From contig CCNA01000045.1 of assembly GCA_000824805.1 (NCBI GenBank), positions 62,001-126,000 on the forward strand: DNA of 64,000 bases, in the 5' to 3' direction. Positions 55,446 through 62,934 of this stretch are shown piece after piece. The translations under genes and the position numbers were made by a program. Within the stretch, counting starts at the first letter, position 1; the number at the start of each line of letters is the position of its first letter. Below the pieces are notes generated by a model, which saw only the letters and a program-made list of their open reading frames with translations, did no database searches and had not been told where the DNA came from. Source of the DNA: Mesorhizobium sp. SOD10. Its GTDB lineage: Bacteria; Pseudomonadota; Alphaproteobacteria; Rhizobiales; Rhizobiaceae.

Positions 55446-56258
55446 ATGGTAAGGAAATCCTGTTTGACGTTACTTGTAGGGCCGAGCGGACTTCTGCGGG
55501 AGAGCCTAATCCGGATATTGGATCCTTCAAAGTTTCGCATTTCTTTATCGGCAGAGTCTGTCCGCGATCTTGTTCTAAAACCGTTGCCGAAACACCAATC
55601 TCTATTGCTCATAATTGATGTAGATGGGGATGGCGAAAGCTCTGAATTTGAAAAAATCTCCGAATTTAAGGCAATCCATCCAGATAGTCATGTCGTGATT
55701 CTGGCGGATCGCTGTCAAGCCAACGGCGTAGTGTCAGCTTTTCGTGCAGGAGCAAATGCTTATCTGACAAAACATACTGCTTACGACACTTTTGTAAAGT
55801 CACTTGAATTAGTTGATCTTGGGCAATCTATATTTCCTGCCGATGCCTTGTCGTTTATACCGGGTGAAGTATCGAGTTCTGACGATAAGTCTAAGCAAGA
55901 TCCAGGTGAACATAACAGTAGCCCGGACGTTGGAGCGAGGGAGCTTTCGATGCTGTCGCCTCGCGAAATTTGTGTTCTTGGTTGCCTAATTGAGGGTAAG
56001 TCTAACAAAATCATCGCGCGCAAATTTCATATCGCCGACGCCACAGTGAAGGTGCACGTGAAGACGATTCTTCGAAAAATTCGGGTCCGCAACCGGACTC
56101 AAGCTGCAGTTTGGGCCATGAACAACGGGTTGCTAGCAACTTTGTCTGGCCACGCCTGGGCAGGCGACCAAAATATGGCGTACCACCCTGACGATACGCA
56201 AGACCCGGTTGTTGAGGGACATACGGGCCGCCAACTCGAGAATCCGCATCTTCTTTGA
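55446..56258 (+). CDS. LuxR-family response regulator, low-GC
   Basis: A 270-residue protein with a receiver-like N-domain (LTLLVGPSGLLRESLIRIL … SLLLIIDVDGDGES … HVVILADRCQ … AGANAYLTKHT) and a C-terminal LuxR/GerE domain (LSPREICVLGCLIEGK, SNKIIARKFHIADATVKVHV, KTILRKI). The phospho-acceptor Asp and conserved Lys are kept but the acidic pocket residues after strand 1 (GPSG) are lost. Its codon use is clearly AT-richer than that of neighbouring genes, a sign of separate origin. It mirrors the LuxR-type gene at the left end of the cargo. Confidence 0.88.
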   Translation: MVRKSCLTLLVGPSGLLRESLIRILDPSKFRISLSAESVRDLVLKPLPKHQSLLLIIDVDGDGESSEFEKISEFKAIHPDSHVVILADRCQANGVVSAFRAGANAYLTKHTAYDTFVKSLELVDLGQSIFPADALSFIPGEVSSSDDKSKQDPGEHNSSPDVGARELSMLSPREICVLGCLIEGKSNKIIARKFHIADATVKVHVKTILRKIRVRNRTQAAVWAMNNGLLATLSGHAWAGDQNMAYHPDDTQDPVVEGHTGRQLENPHLL

Positions 56259-56825
56259 TCCAGCACTCATCTTGGACAACAAAGTCTGCAAAAAAGGGGT
56301 TCGCACGAGGCCTCTTCCTTATAGCGCGTTACAAGAACGTTGCGTTCGGCGTCGTAGAAGCTGTTCGAAATTGAGATCGTCGAGGCGCCCGGCCGAGAGC
56401 CCGAGAGTCCAGGTCGCGTTAGTGGGTGCTGATCTCAGCCGGCAAAGACTCGGACGAGGCTGAGGCCGACGAACGCGAGCCCCGTTGCGAGGCTCTCAGC
56501 CAGGCGCAGCGCCAGGCGACGTAGTGAGTAAAGCTCGCGGCGAGCGCCCAATTGCGCCCTCGAACCCTACAAACTGCCGGCCCGGGAAGGTGGCGGCAAT
56601 TTCTTCGGTGCAAGGCTAATGCCAGCTTTTTCGGTTCGAAACGAGAGAGAATGAGTTCCCGCCAGCACGCGATGCTGGCACAATCCATGGCAGGGCCAAT
56701 GCATTTCCTGATTCGATGGCCTCCCGCACTCGGTAACCGACAGCTCGCAGCCGCCCCCCAACCCGGCCGTCGGTTGCCAGTACTTTTTGGGCCACGCTTC
56801 GGCTGCGTGGCGACGATATGCCGCC
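56259..56825. other. Stretch without a supported gene
   Basis: About 570 bp. Short overlapping ORFs, none with recognisable content. Confidence 0.5.
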
Positions 56826-57023
56826 TTACGGCAAGTGAGGCGCCGCACCGTCAATTATCAGCCGCTCATGCTCCAAGAAAGAATGCCAGACCACCTGCCG
56901 CGCGTCCCGTTCATCCACCATCTGGCCGCACCGGGGGCAGCGGTAGAAATACTCACTTTCGTGCTCGCAAATCTTCCCGTTGAGATGAGGTTCGAATGGC
57001 CCGAGTTCAGACAACTTTGTCAT
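56826..57023 (-). CDS. Small zinc-finger-like protein
   Basis: 65 residues with one CPRCGQ knuckle preceded by aromatic YFYR, and a later HSFLEHE; C-x2-C with two downstream His residues could form a C2H2 zinc site. The N-terminus also carries ICEHESE. It lies 13 bp downstream of the 97-residue gene on the same strand, so the two probably form an operon. Similar short proteins are common in rhizobia as far as I recall; function unknown. Confidence 0.62.
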   Translation of the reverse strand: MTKLSELGPFEPHLNGKICEHESEYFYRCPRCGQMVDERDARQVVWHSFLEHERLIIDGAAPHLP

Positions 57024-57036
57024 GTCGCCTTGTCCA

Positions 57037-57330
57037 TTAGGGCGCCTTCCGTTTCGGCGACAGAAAGCGCGTCACTAGCCTGAGAGTGTCGGCATTCACA
57101 GTGACCGGCACGCCGAGGTTTACGGTAACCTTGCCGGCTTCCCCGTCGACATAGGTGACATCGCCCACCAGTTTGATCGGCTGGCCCTTCGTCACCTTGG
57201 CAGTTTCAACAATCGAATGAGGCTGACCATAAGAGGGTATCGAGACGCTCACACGGTCCTCGGTGACGCGCCCGCGCACAGTCGCGGTGATGGCGACTTC
57301 ATCGCCGATATTGAATGAGTCCTTCGCCAT
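57037..57330 (-). CDS. Small beta-rich hypothetical protein
   Basis: 97 residues: FNIGDEVAITATVRGRVTED, VSVSIPSYGQPHSI, GQPIKLVGDVTYVDGEAG, KVTVNLGVPVTVNADTLRLV. Alternating hydrophobic residues suggest a small beta-barrel (KOW/SH3-like). No signal peptide or membrane helix. It forms a likely two-gene operon with the zinc-finger-like protein downstream. I do not recognise a named family. Confidence 0.6.
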   Translation of the reverse strand: MAKDSFNIGDEVAITATVRGRVTEDRVSVSIPSYGQPHSIVETAKVTKGQPIKLVGDVTYVDGEAGKVTVNLGVPVTVNADTLRLVTRFLSPKRKAP

Positions 57331-58096
57331 GAAAAGAGTCTGGAGCAGGCAGCGGCTTAGTCAAGCAATCGCTAATGGAACATCGGACCCGGGGCAAAGT
57401 TGAGCAACAGGTGGCGTGCGGACAGGCTGCTTGCATCCGCGCGCCGCGTCGGGTGGGGTTATCGCATCCAGGCCCACACTGGACATGCGAATCCGCAGGG
57501 AGGCCCGATAAAGAGCCCGTCTGGCACCCATGGCAGGCGGGCTCTTTCAGCTGCTGAAATGGACCATCGTTGCGTGATCGGACCCCGGTCCTGGTTGCAC
57601 CGGCTGCGGCGCAGCTCATTTCGAGACACAAGACAACCGCGCACATGGAGTGTGACAGCTCTTTTGGAACCAACTCAGACGGTCCGGTCACGGCCCCAAA
57701 ATGAGCTGCCCTTGTACCTTTGTGGTCAATGAGTTCGTCGACCCTTTGTGTGTGACGTATGGGTGAGATAGAGATCCCGCGCGCACCGAGAACTAGTCCT
57801 CATTATGGTCCTTACGTTCGCCAGACCATACGAGATATACGAAGGAAATGGGTTGGCGAACCAACTGGTAACGTATTGATTTCCCCTGTAGAACGATGAC
57901 CCTCCGGGCCTACCAAATCCATACCAACGACGCGGCCGTGATCGTTGAGCGCCTCACAATATAGCCGTAAGCATGGTGGGAAAGCCTGAAACCCCAGGCA
58001 GCTGAACCAAGCAGAAGGTGGGCCGCTTCGAGGCACGGTGGCTGCCACTGGTTACCGACACCTTGGGGACAAGCTGCGGCAACCGCCCTCTGCGAG
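57331..58096. other. Stretch without a supported gene at the right end of the island
   Basis: About 770 bp, with several short ORFs on both strands but no domain, no start context and no recognisable integrase tail. Confidence 0.5.
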
Positions 58097-58132
58097 GTGT
58101 GCTACAATTTGTGCTACCTATTGTGATACAAA
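58097..58132 (+). repeat. Three 12-bp iterons, inside the right end
   Basis: GTGTGCTACAAT, TTGTGCTACCTA and TTGTGATACAAA are contiguous. The middle unit is identical to the middle unit of the left set, and 19 bp (TTGTGCTACCTATTGTGAT) are exactly shared between 27554-27572 and 58109-58127. Confidence 0.8.
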
Positions 58133-58187
58133 TCGGCCGCCAAGAAGAAAACCAAAGCAAAAACAAATAGGTGGGCAACGGAGTGAT

Positions 58188-58204
58188 CCCAGCCAACGGT
58201 ACCA
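58188..58204 (+). other. attR core (copy of tRNA-His 3' end)
   Basis: CCCAGCCAACGGTACCA, identical to 27457-27473. Only this 3' segment of the tRNA is present; no cloverleaf precedes it. Confidence 0.85.
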
Positions 58205-58276
58205 CCGGCTTCTCGCGTAAGGGCGCTGATTTTTCGACTTAAATGGACGCTTCGATCGCGGGTGTTGCGTCTACTC

Positions 58277-58312
58277 GCATGTCGCAAATGGTGCCACCTA
58301 TTGTGACGTAAA
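58277..58312 (+). repeat. Three 12-bp iterons, outside the right attachment core
   Basis: GCATGTCGCAAA, TGGTGCCACCTA and TTGTGACGTAAA align unit by unit with the left set. Their distance from the attachment core (73 bp) is close to that of the left set (69 bp), and the intervening sequence shares TCGCGTAA, a TTCGA-TTAA segment and GATCGCG. This looks like the left end of a second, older element in tandem. Confidence 0.7.
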
Positions 58313-58367
58313 GTCGACGCCTGGTGCAGATCCGATGGGAAGCGGGTAGTCCGGCGGGACAAGTAAA

Positions 58368-58742
58368 CTAGTGAAGCCTGCCCTTGGGAGGCTTGGCGGC
58401 CAGCCACTTCATTCTGGCTTTAAGCTTCTTCTCAAGCTCCAGCGTGAGTCGGACGATTGGATCGGGAATCGAAATCAACTCGGTCGCGCCGTGCACCAAC
58501 CGCGTCTCGACAGCCGAGGCCTTGGGGGTCGCTTTTGGACTGGCCGACTTCGATAGAAGTCGCGAAAGGTGTTGCCGCTGGAGGGCGTGAACGTCTTCCA
58601 ACAGCCTCAGGAAAGTCAGAGCATCCGCCGTCGGCAGGCTTTTGCTCCTCAATCGGGTAATCCGCTCCTGCTGGCGCGCGATGTGCAACTCGCCATGTCG
58701 AACATGTCTTTGCGCCATGCTGATGTGATCGTCGAGAAGCAT
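58368..58742 (-). CDS. Small helical hypothetical protein
   Basis: From MLLDDHISMAQRHVRHGELH the protein has 124 residues, very rich in helix formers: QRHVRHGELHIARQQERI and LRLLEDVHALQRQHLSRLL. This pattern (A-Q-R-H-V-x-x-G-E-x-H-I-A-R-Q) recurs in short rhizobial proteins that I recall without known function. The C-terminal Lys/Pro-rich tail (KASAVETRLVHGATEL…) is variable. The open frame continues upstream to 58901, but that part has no support. It lies just outside the island. Confidence 0.55.
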   Translation of the reverse strand: MLLDDHISMAQRHVRHGELHIARQQERITRLRSKSLPTADALTFLRLLEDVHALQRQHLSRLLSKSASPKATPKASAVETRLVHGATELISIPDPIVRLTLELEKKLKARMKWLAAKPPKGRLH

Positions 58743-58911
58743 CGCGCGTAACGCGAAACTACCGATGTCGTTCCATCCCGCGCGGCAAGGCTGGTTAAAT
58801 GCAAGCGGGTCCATTTCGCGACGTCCCCTGGCACCGTGTTTGCAAAGAACCTTGCCGGGCGGTCCGACAGGTTGAAGGTCGACCGCCTGCGCGGCCGCCA
58901 CAAGGCCTGCG

Positions 58912-59214
58912 TCATCTCAGCGGCCCCTTCCGATCGCGTGACCAGAGCTGGTCGAACATGCTGAGCGCGGCACTCGGTCCGGAAGGCTCCAGCAGGCCCT
59001 GCTCGGCGGCCGCTTTCTTAAAGGCAGCAAAGGCGATGGCCGGACGGCAAATTCCATTGGCCGCGTCTTCCACCAGACGAGCCGCCTTCAGATAGGCCGG
59101 TGCGTCCTTGTTTTTCCATGCCCCGCCAAGTGCTTTTTTGGCATCGGCGATCGAGGAAACCACCATCGTGCCGCCGCGGGCGAAGCGAATGGTGAGCGGC
59201 AAGAATCTGCCCAT
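58912..59214 (-). CDS. DUF982-like small protein
   Basis: 100 residues: SIADAKKALGGAWKNKDAPA, YLKAARLVEDAANGICRPAI and AFAAFKKAAAEQGLLEPSG follow the DUF982 layout (a strand, a helix with A-x-x-A-L, a W, a second helix, then an Ala-rich helix ending A-A-x-x-x-G). Rhizobia carry many copies; function unknown. It is 170 bp upstream of the helical small protein on the same strand. Confidence 0.68.
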   Translation of the reverse strand: MGRFLPLTIRFARGGTMVVSSIADAKKALGGAWKNKDAPAYLKAARLVEDAANGICRPAIAFAAFKKAAAEQGLLEPSGPSAALSMFDQLWSRDRKGPLR

Positions 59215-59512
59215 GCCTCGTCACCAGCCTAACCACCCGCTCGTAGGCCAGCCGAGGCCGAGGAAGGGTGCCGCTCTCAGGGCGGTCACTGCGAGAACGA
59301 GAGGGGCTTTGTTCGTCCGATAGGATTTCATGGCGCCACCGCACGGATCGAGATCGCCATAAACGAAATTGCCGCGGCCCGGTTGCATCCAATCAAGCAA
59401 CGGCGGGTTCAAGCACGAGCCAGGCGGCAGACGACCGGGCGTTGGGTGGCAATGCCAACCTTTTCTGTTCGGCCGCGTTGTCCGGAGAGAGAGAGAAACA
59501 AAGGAGAAAGCA

Positions 59513-60544
59513 ATGCCGACGAAATCCGTCCGAGCGACAAAATCCGTTGCGCCCATGTCGTCCACCTCGCCGACCAAATCCGCCAGCGAGCACGCGGCGA
59601 GCCGGCAGCGGAGCTTGCAGCGCAAGGTCGACGCGGCCGACCGCGCCAAGCCGAACGGCAAATCCAAATCGCAGGGAGCCATGCAGGCCGGCGCCAGGCA
59701 ATATCCAGCGCCGCCATTCCCCAAGCAGCATCATCCGAAGCCCGGCGAGGAATGGGCGATCGAACCGGCCCCGCTTTACGACGCGCCGTTCTGGCGAGGG
59801 TCGGGCAAGCTGGACGGCAAGGTCGCTCTGATCACCGGCGGCGATTCCGGCATCGGCCGCGCCGTGGCGGTTCTGTTCGCGCGGGAAGGGGCGGATGTCG
59901 CGATCGCTTATCTCAGCGAAGACCGCGACGCAAAGGTGACGAAGCAGGCGGTCGAGGCTGAAGGCAGGCGCTGCATCACGCTTCGCGGGGACGTCGCCAG
60001 GCGAACTTTTTGCCACAAGCTGGTCGAGCAAACCGTCAAGGCCTTCGGCAGGATCGACGTGCTCGTCAACAACGCAGCCTTCCAGGTGCATTCGACCGAT
60101 TTCGCCGACCTTACCGAACAGCATTTCGACACCACGCTGAAGACAAACCTCTATGGCTATTTCCACATGGCGCAGGAGGCGGTGCCGCATATGAAACCCG
60201 GGTCGGCGATCATCAATACCGGTTCCGTCACCGGCATCGAAGGTTCGAAGGATCTGGTTGACTATTCGATGACCAAGGGCGGAATCCACGCCTTCACCCG
60301 GGCACTCTCCGGCAATCTCATCAGCAAGGGCATTCGCGTGAACGCGGTGGCGCCGGGCCCGGTATGGACGCCGCTCAACCCCTCGGAGAAGGAGGCTGAG
60401 GACGTTTCGCGCTTCGGCGCGAAGACACCGATGAAGCGGCCCGCCCAGCCGGAGGAGATCGCGCCGGCTTATGTGTTTTTAGCCTCGCCGCAATGCTCCA
60501 GCTACATCACCGGCGAGATCCTGCCCATCATAGGAGGCTACTGA
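59513..60544 (+). CDS. SDR family oxidoreductase (YghA/GSP39-like)
   Basis: A 343-residue SDR with an unusually long N-terminal extension (about 95 residues, Lys/Ala/Ser rich, then PPFPKQHHPKPGEEWAIEP). The domain has TGGDSGIGRA (cofactor), NNAAFQV, the catalytic Ser in NTGSVTGIEG, YSMTKGG (Tyr-x-x-x-Lys) and a C-terminal ITGEILPIIGG. The P-x-P and G-E-E-W leader matches the YghA/general-stress SDR subgroup. The ATG at 59513 has AAGGAG seven bases upstream. The likely role is NADP-dependent reduction of aldehydes or ketones under stress; substrate unknown. Confidence 0.9.
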   Translation: MPTKSVRATKSVAPMSSTSPTKSASEHAASRQRSLQRKVDAADRAKPNGKSKSQGAMQAGARQYPAPPFPKQHHPKPGEEWAIEPAPLYDAPFWRGSGKLDGKVALITGGDSGIGRAVAVLFAREGADVAIAYLSEDRDAKVTKQAVEAEGRRCITLRGDVARRTFCHKLVEQTVKAFGRIDVLVNNAAFQVHSTDFADLTEQHFDTTLKTNLYGYFHMAQEAVPHMKPGSAIINTGSVTGIEGSKDLVDYSMTKGGIHAFTRALSGNLISKGIRVNAVAPGPVWTPLNPSEKEAEDVSRFGAKTPMKRPAQPEEIAPAYVFLASPQCSSYITGEILPIIGGY

Positions 60545-60800
60545 ACACCGCCCGGAAGGCTGGGCAAAGCCCGAGGAGAACCCGGCGACATGCCCGCGGC
60601 CGGCCCGCCATGATCCGGGCGGCCGACGAACTGGTTCGGAACAATTGAACCTGATCGTTATTGACTTCAGCGGGCCGCGTTAGCCGGACCTGGTGGCAGA
60701 GAGAACAGGATGATTTTTCCGGCTTCGCATCCTGGCCAACGAAAAGGCAGTCGAGCTCTTGTCCCACCCGGCCCGCATCGGTTCGAGGCGGGCAGCGCAC

Positions 60801-61706
60801 ATGGTGCAGGACAGGAAATCGAAGACCGGCTGGCCTCAAGAGGCCTGGCCGCTGCTGAAGCAAAGCGTAAGCGGCTACATCGACGACAACGCCTTGAGCC
60901 ATGGCGCGGCGATTGCCTTTTATGCCACCACCTCGCTTGCGCCGATCCTTCTGATCGTGGTGGCGGTCGCCGGCATCGTTGTCGGCAGAGACGCCGCGCA
61001 ACTCGCGCTCTCGGCCGAGATATCGGGCGTCATGGGTCCGCATAGTGCCGATCTCCTGAAGGCCACGATCGAGACCGCTTCGCGCGGATGGTCCGGCGCG
61101 CTCGCCACGATCATCGGGCTGGTGACGCTCCTGATAACGGCCTCTGGCGTCTTCGGCGAGATGCAGCAGTCGCTGAACAAGATCTGGAAAGTCGAACCAA
61201 GCGACATGTCGCTTTCGCGCCTTGTGCGGGCGAGGATAGCGAGCCTTGGCCTCGTGGCGGCGCTGGGCTTTATGCTCCTGGTGTCGCTCGCGGCGAGCAC
61301 GGCCATCTCGGCATTGAGCGATGCGATCAACCAGCGCCTGCCGTTCGGCGAACTGATCGTGAGTTCCATCAACACGGTCGTTTCGTTCCTGCTGATCGCG
61401 CTGCTCTTCGCGGCGATCTACAAAGTCCTGCCGGACCGCAGCCTCAAATGGCGGGATGTCGCCGTCGGCGCCCTGGTCACCGCGCTTCTGTTCACCGTCG
61501 GGAAGTCGCTGATCGGCTGGTATATTGGCAGCAGTTCGATCGCGACCTCCTACGGCGCCGCAGGTGCTCTGATGGTGGTGTTGCTGTGGGTCTATTACTC
61601 GGCTCAGATCTTTCTGTTCGGCGCCGAAATCACGCGCGCCTATTCGGTGAGCAACGGAAGCCGCGCCGATCTCGCGCCGTTTGTGAAGCAAAAGACACGA
61701 AAGTGA
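60801..61706 (+). CDS. YihY/virulence factor BrkB family membrane protein
   Basis: About 301 residues with six predicted transmembrane segments. The N-terminus LKQSVSGYIDDNALSHGAAI, AFYATTSLAPILLIVVAVAG is a strong YihY signature, as is LNKIWKVEP in the cytoplasmic loop and SYGAAGALMVVLLWVYYSAQ near the end, followed by IFLFGAEITRAYS. These inner-membrane proteins were once annotated as ribonuclease BN; their function is unclear and may relate to transport or envelope stress. ATG 60801 is preferred over 60759 by family length. Confidence 0.9.
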   Translation: MVQDRKSKTGWPQEAWPLLKQSVSGYIDDNALSHGAAIAFYATTSLAPILLIVVAVAGIVVGRDAAQLALSAEISGVMGPHSADLLKATIETASRGWSGALATIIGLVTLLITASGVFGEMQQSLNKIWKVEPSDMSLSRLVRARIASLGLVAALGFMLLVSLAASTAISALSDAINQRLPFGELIVSSINTVVSFLLIALLFAAIYKVLPDRSLKWRDVAVGALVTALLFTVGKSLIGWYIGSSSIATSYGAAGALMVVLLWVYYSAQIFLFGAEITRAYSVSNGSRADLAPFVKQKTRK

Positions 61707-61836
61707 CCAATCGCCACGTGCTTGACAACGGAGCTGCTTTTCCAGGCTGACCTGCACGAACCAGGTCGAGTGCCCGTGGAACTGAGTCCCCCTGAAACGA
61801 CTTATGGTTTTGGGGCGGGCACATAGTAAGGGTGAT

Positions 61837-62934
61837 ATGGCCGACGATCGAAACCGCATTTCACCTGCTCGCGAAACGGCGACAGGCTCGCGGCGACCCA
61901 GTGCGCGCAACCGCTCCGTCATCGTCATCGGCGCCTCCGCGGGCGGGGTCGAGGCGCTGAAGAAGATAGTGAGCGATCTTCCCGCCGATTTGCCGGCGGC
62001 CGTGTTCATCGTGGTTCATGTCGGGCAGGTCAGCTATCTGCCGGGAATTCTCCAGCGCGTCGCGGCGCTCAAGACCTCTGTGGCCGAGAACCGCGCCAGA
62101 GTCGAAACCGGCAACATCTATGTGGCTCCTCCCGGAGCTCACCTCCTGCTCCATGACGACCACATGATGCTGCGCCGCGGCCCGCGCGAAAACCTCGCCC
62201 GGCCGGCGATAGACCCGCTGTTCCGCTCGGCAGCGCTGAGCTACGGCGCGAGCGTCATCGGCGTGGTGCTGTCGGGCGCGCTTTCCGACGGTACTGCCGG
62301 CCTGCGGGCCATCAAGACGGTTGGCGGGCTCGCTGTGGTCCAGCACCCTAAGGACGCGCTGGTACCCTCCATGGTAGAAAGCGCGCTGCGTTATGCCGAG
62401 ATCGACCATTGCGAACCCGCCGCCAAGCTTGGCGGCTTATTGGCGAAACTGGCGGCCGAGCCGGCGGGTGAAACCTTGCCGGCCCCACCGGCGGTCAGGC
62501 TGGAGGCGGCGATTGCCGCGCAGGAGCATGCGTCCATGCAAGAAGCAGATCGACTTGGCGAATTGTCGGTGTTTACATGCCCTGAATGCCACGGGCCGCT
62601 GTGGGAGATCGAAGACGGTGACATGCTGCGTTATCGGTGCCATACCGGGCACGCCTTCACCGCCGACGCGGTGATGGAAGCGCAGGCGATCGAGGCGGAC
62701 GAGATCCTGTGGAGCCTGTTGCGGACACACCAGCAGCGGGCTGAATTTGCCCGGCGCGCGGCCGAGCGGGAAAGAACGAAGGATCGCTCCGGACTCGCCA
62801 GCGAGTTCGGCAAGCGGGCGAGGGAATACGAAGCGGATGCCGCTGTCATCGAGCGCATCCTGGAACGCAGGCGGTTACAGGCAGGCAATGGCGCAGGCGG
62901 CGAGGAAGGCAAGCAAAAAGAAAGCAAGCGCTAG
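61837..62934 (+). CDS. CheB-type methylesterase domain protein with zinc-ribbon tail
   Basis: 365 residues. The catalytic CheB domain (residues ~25-215) shows IGASAGGVEAL (Ser), FIVVHVG (His) and VLSGALSDGTAGL (Asp), so the triad is complete, but no receiver domain precedes it. A zinc-ribbon-like segment follows (CPECHGPLWEIEDG … YRCHTGHAF), then a coiled-coil C-terminus. Such stand-alone CheB proteins deamidate or demethylate receptor glutamates or act in stress sensing. The ATG at 61837 has AAGGGTG upstream. Its end overlaps the CheB-CheR fusion start by 47 bp. Confidence 0.88.
   Translation: MADDRNRISPARETATGSRRPSARNRSVIVIGASAGGVEALKKIVSDLPADLPAAVFIVVHVGQVSYLPGILQRVAALKTSVAENRARVETGNIYVAPPGAHLLLHDDHMMLRRGPRENLARPAIDPLFRSAALSYGASVIGVVLSGALSDGTAGLRAIKTVGGLAVVQHPKDALVPSMVESALRYAEIDHCEPAAKLGGLLAKLAAEPAGETLPAPPAVRLEAAIAAQEHASMQEADRLGELSVFTCPECHGPLWEIEDGDMLRYRCHTGHAFTADAVMEAQAIEADEILWSLLRTHQQRAEFARRAAERERTKDRSGLASEFGKRAREYEADAAVIERILERRRLQAGNGAGGEEGKQKESKR

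Larger units (their letters stand above)
27457..58204. mobile_element. Genomic island integrated at tRNA-His, carrying a polysaccharide locus
   Basis: About 30.7 kb are bounded by an exact 17-bp direct repeat, CCCAGCCAACGGTACCA, at the 3' end of tRNA-His (27457-27473) and at 58188-58204. Sets of 12-bp iterons lie 69 bp inside the left repeat, 55 bp inside the right repeat, and 73 bp outside the right repeat. An integrase-like N-terminal fragment follows the left iterons, but no intact integrase is visible. The interior is patchy: polysaccharide genes, regulators, insertion-sequence fossils and long gaps, unlike the compact flanks. Without an integrase it should be immobile by itself. Confidence 0.78.
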
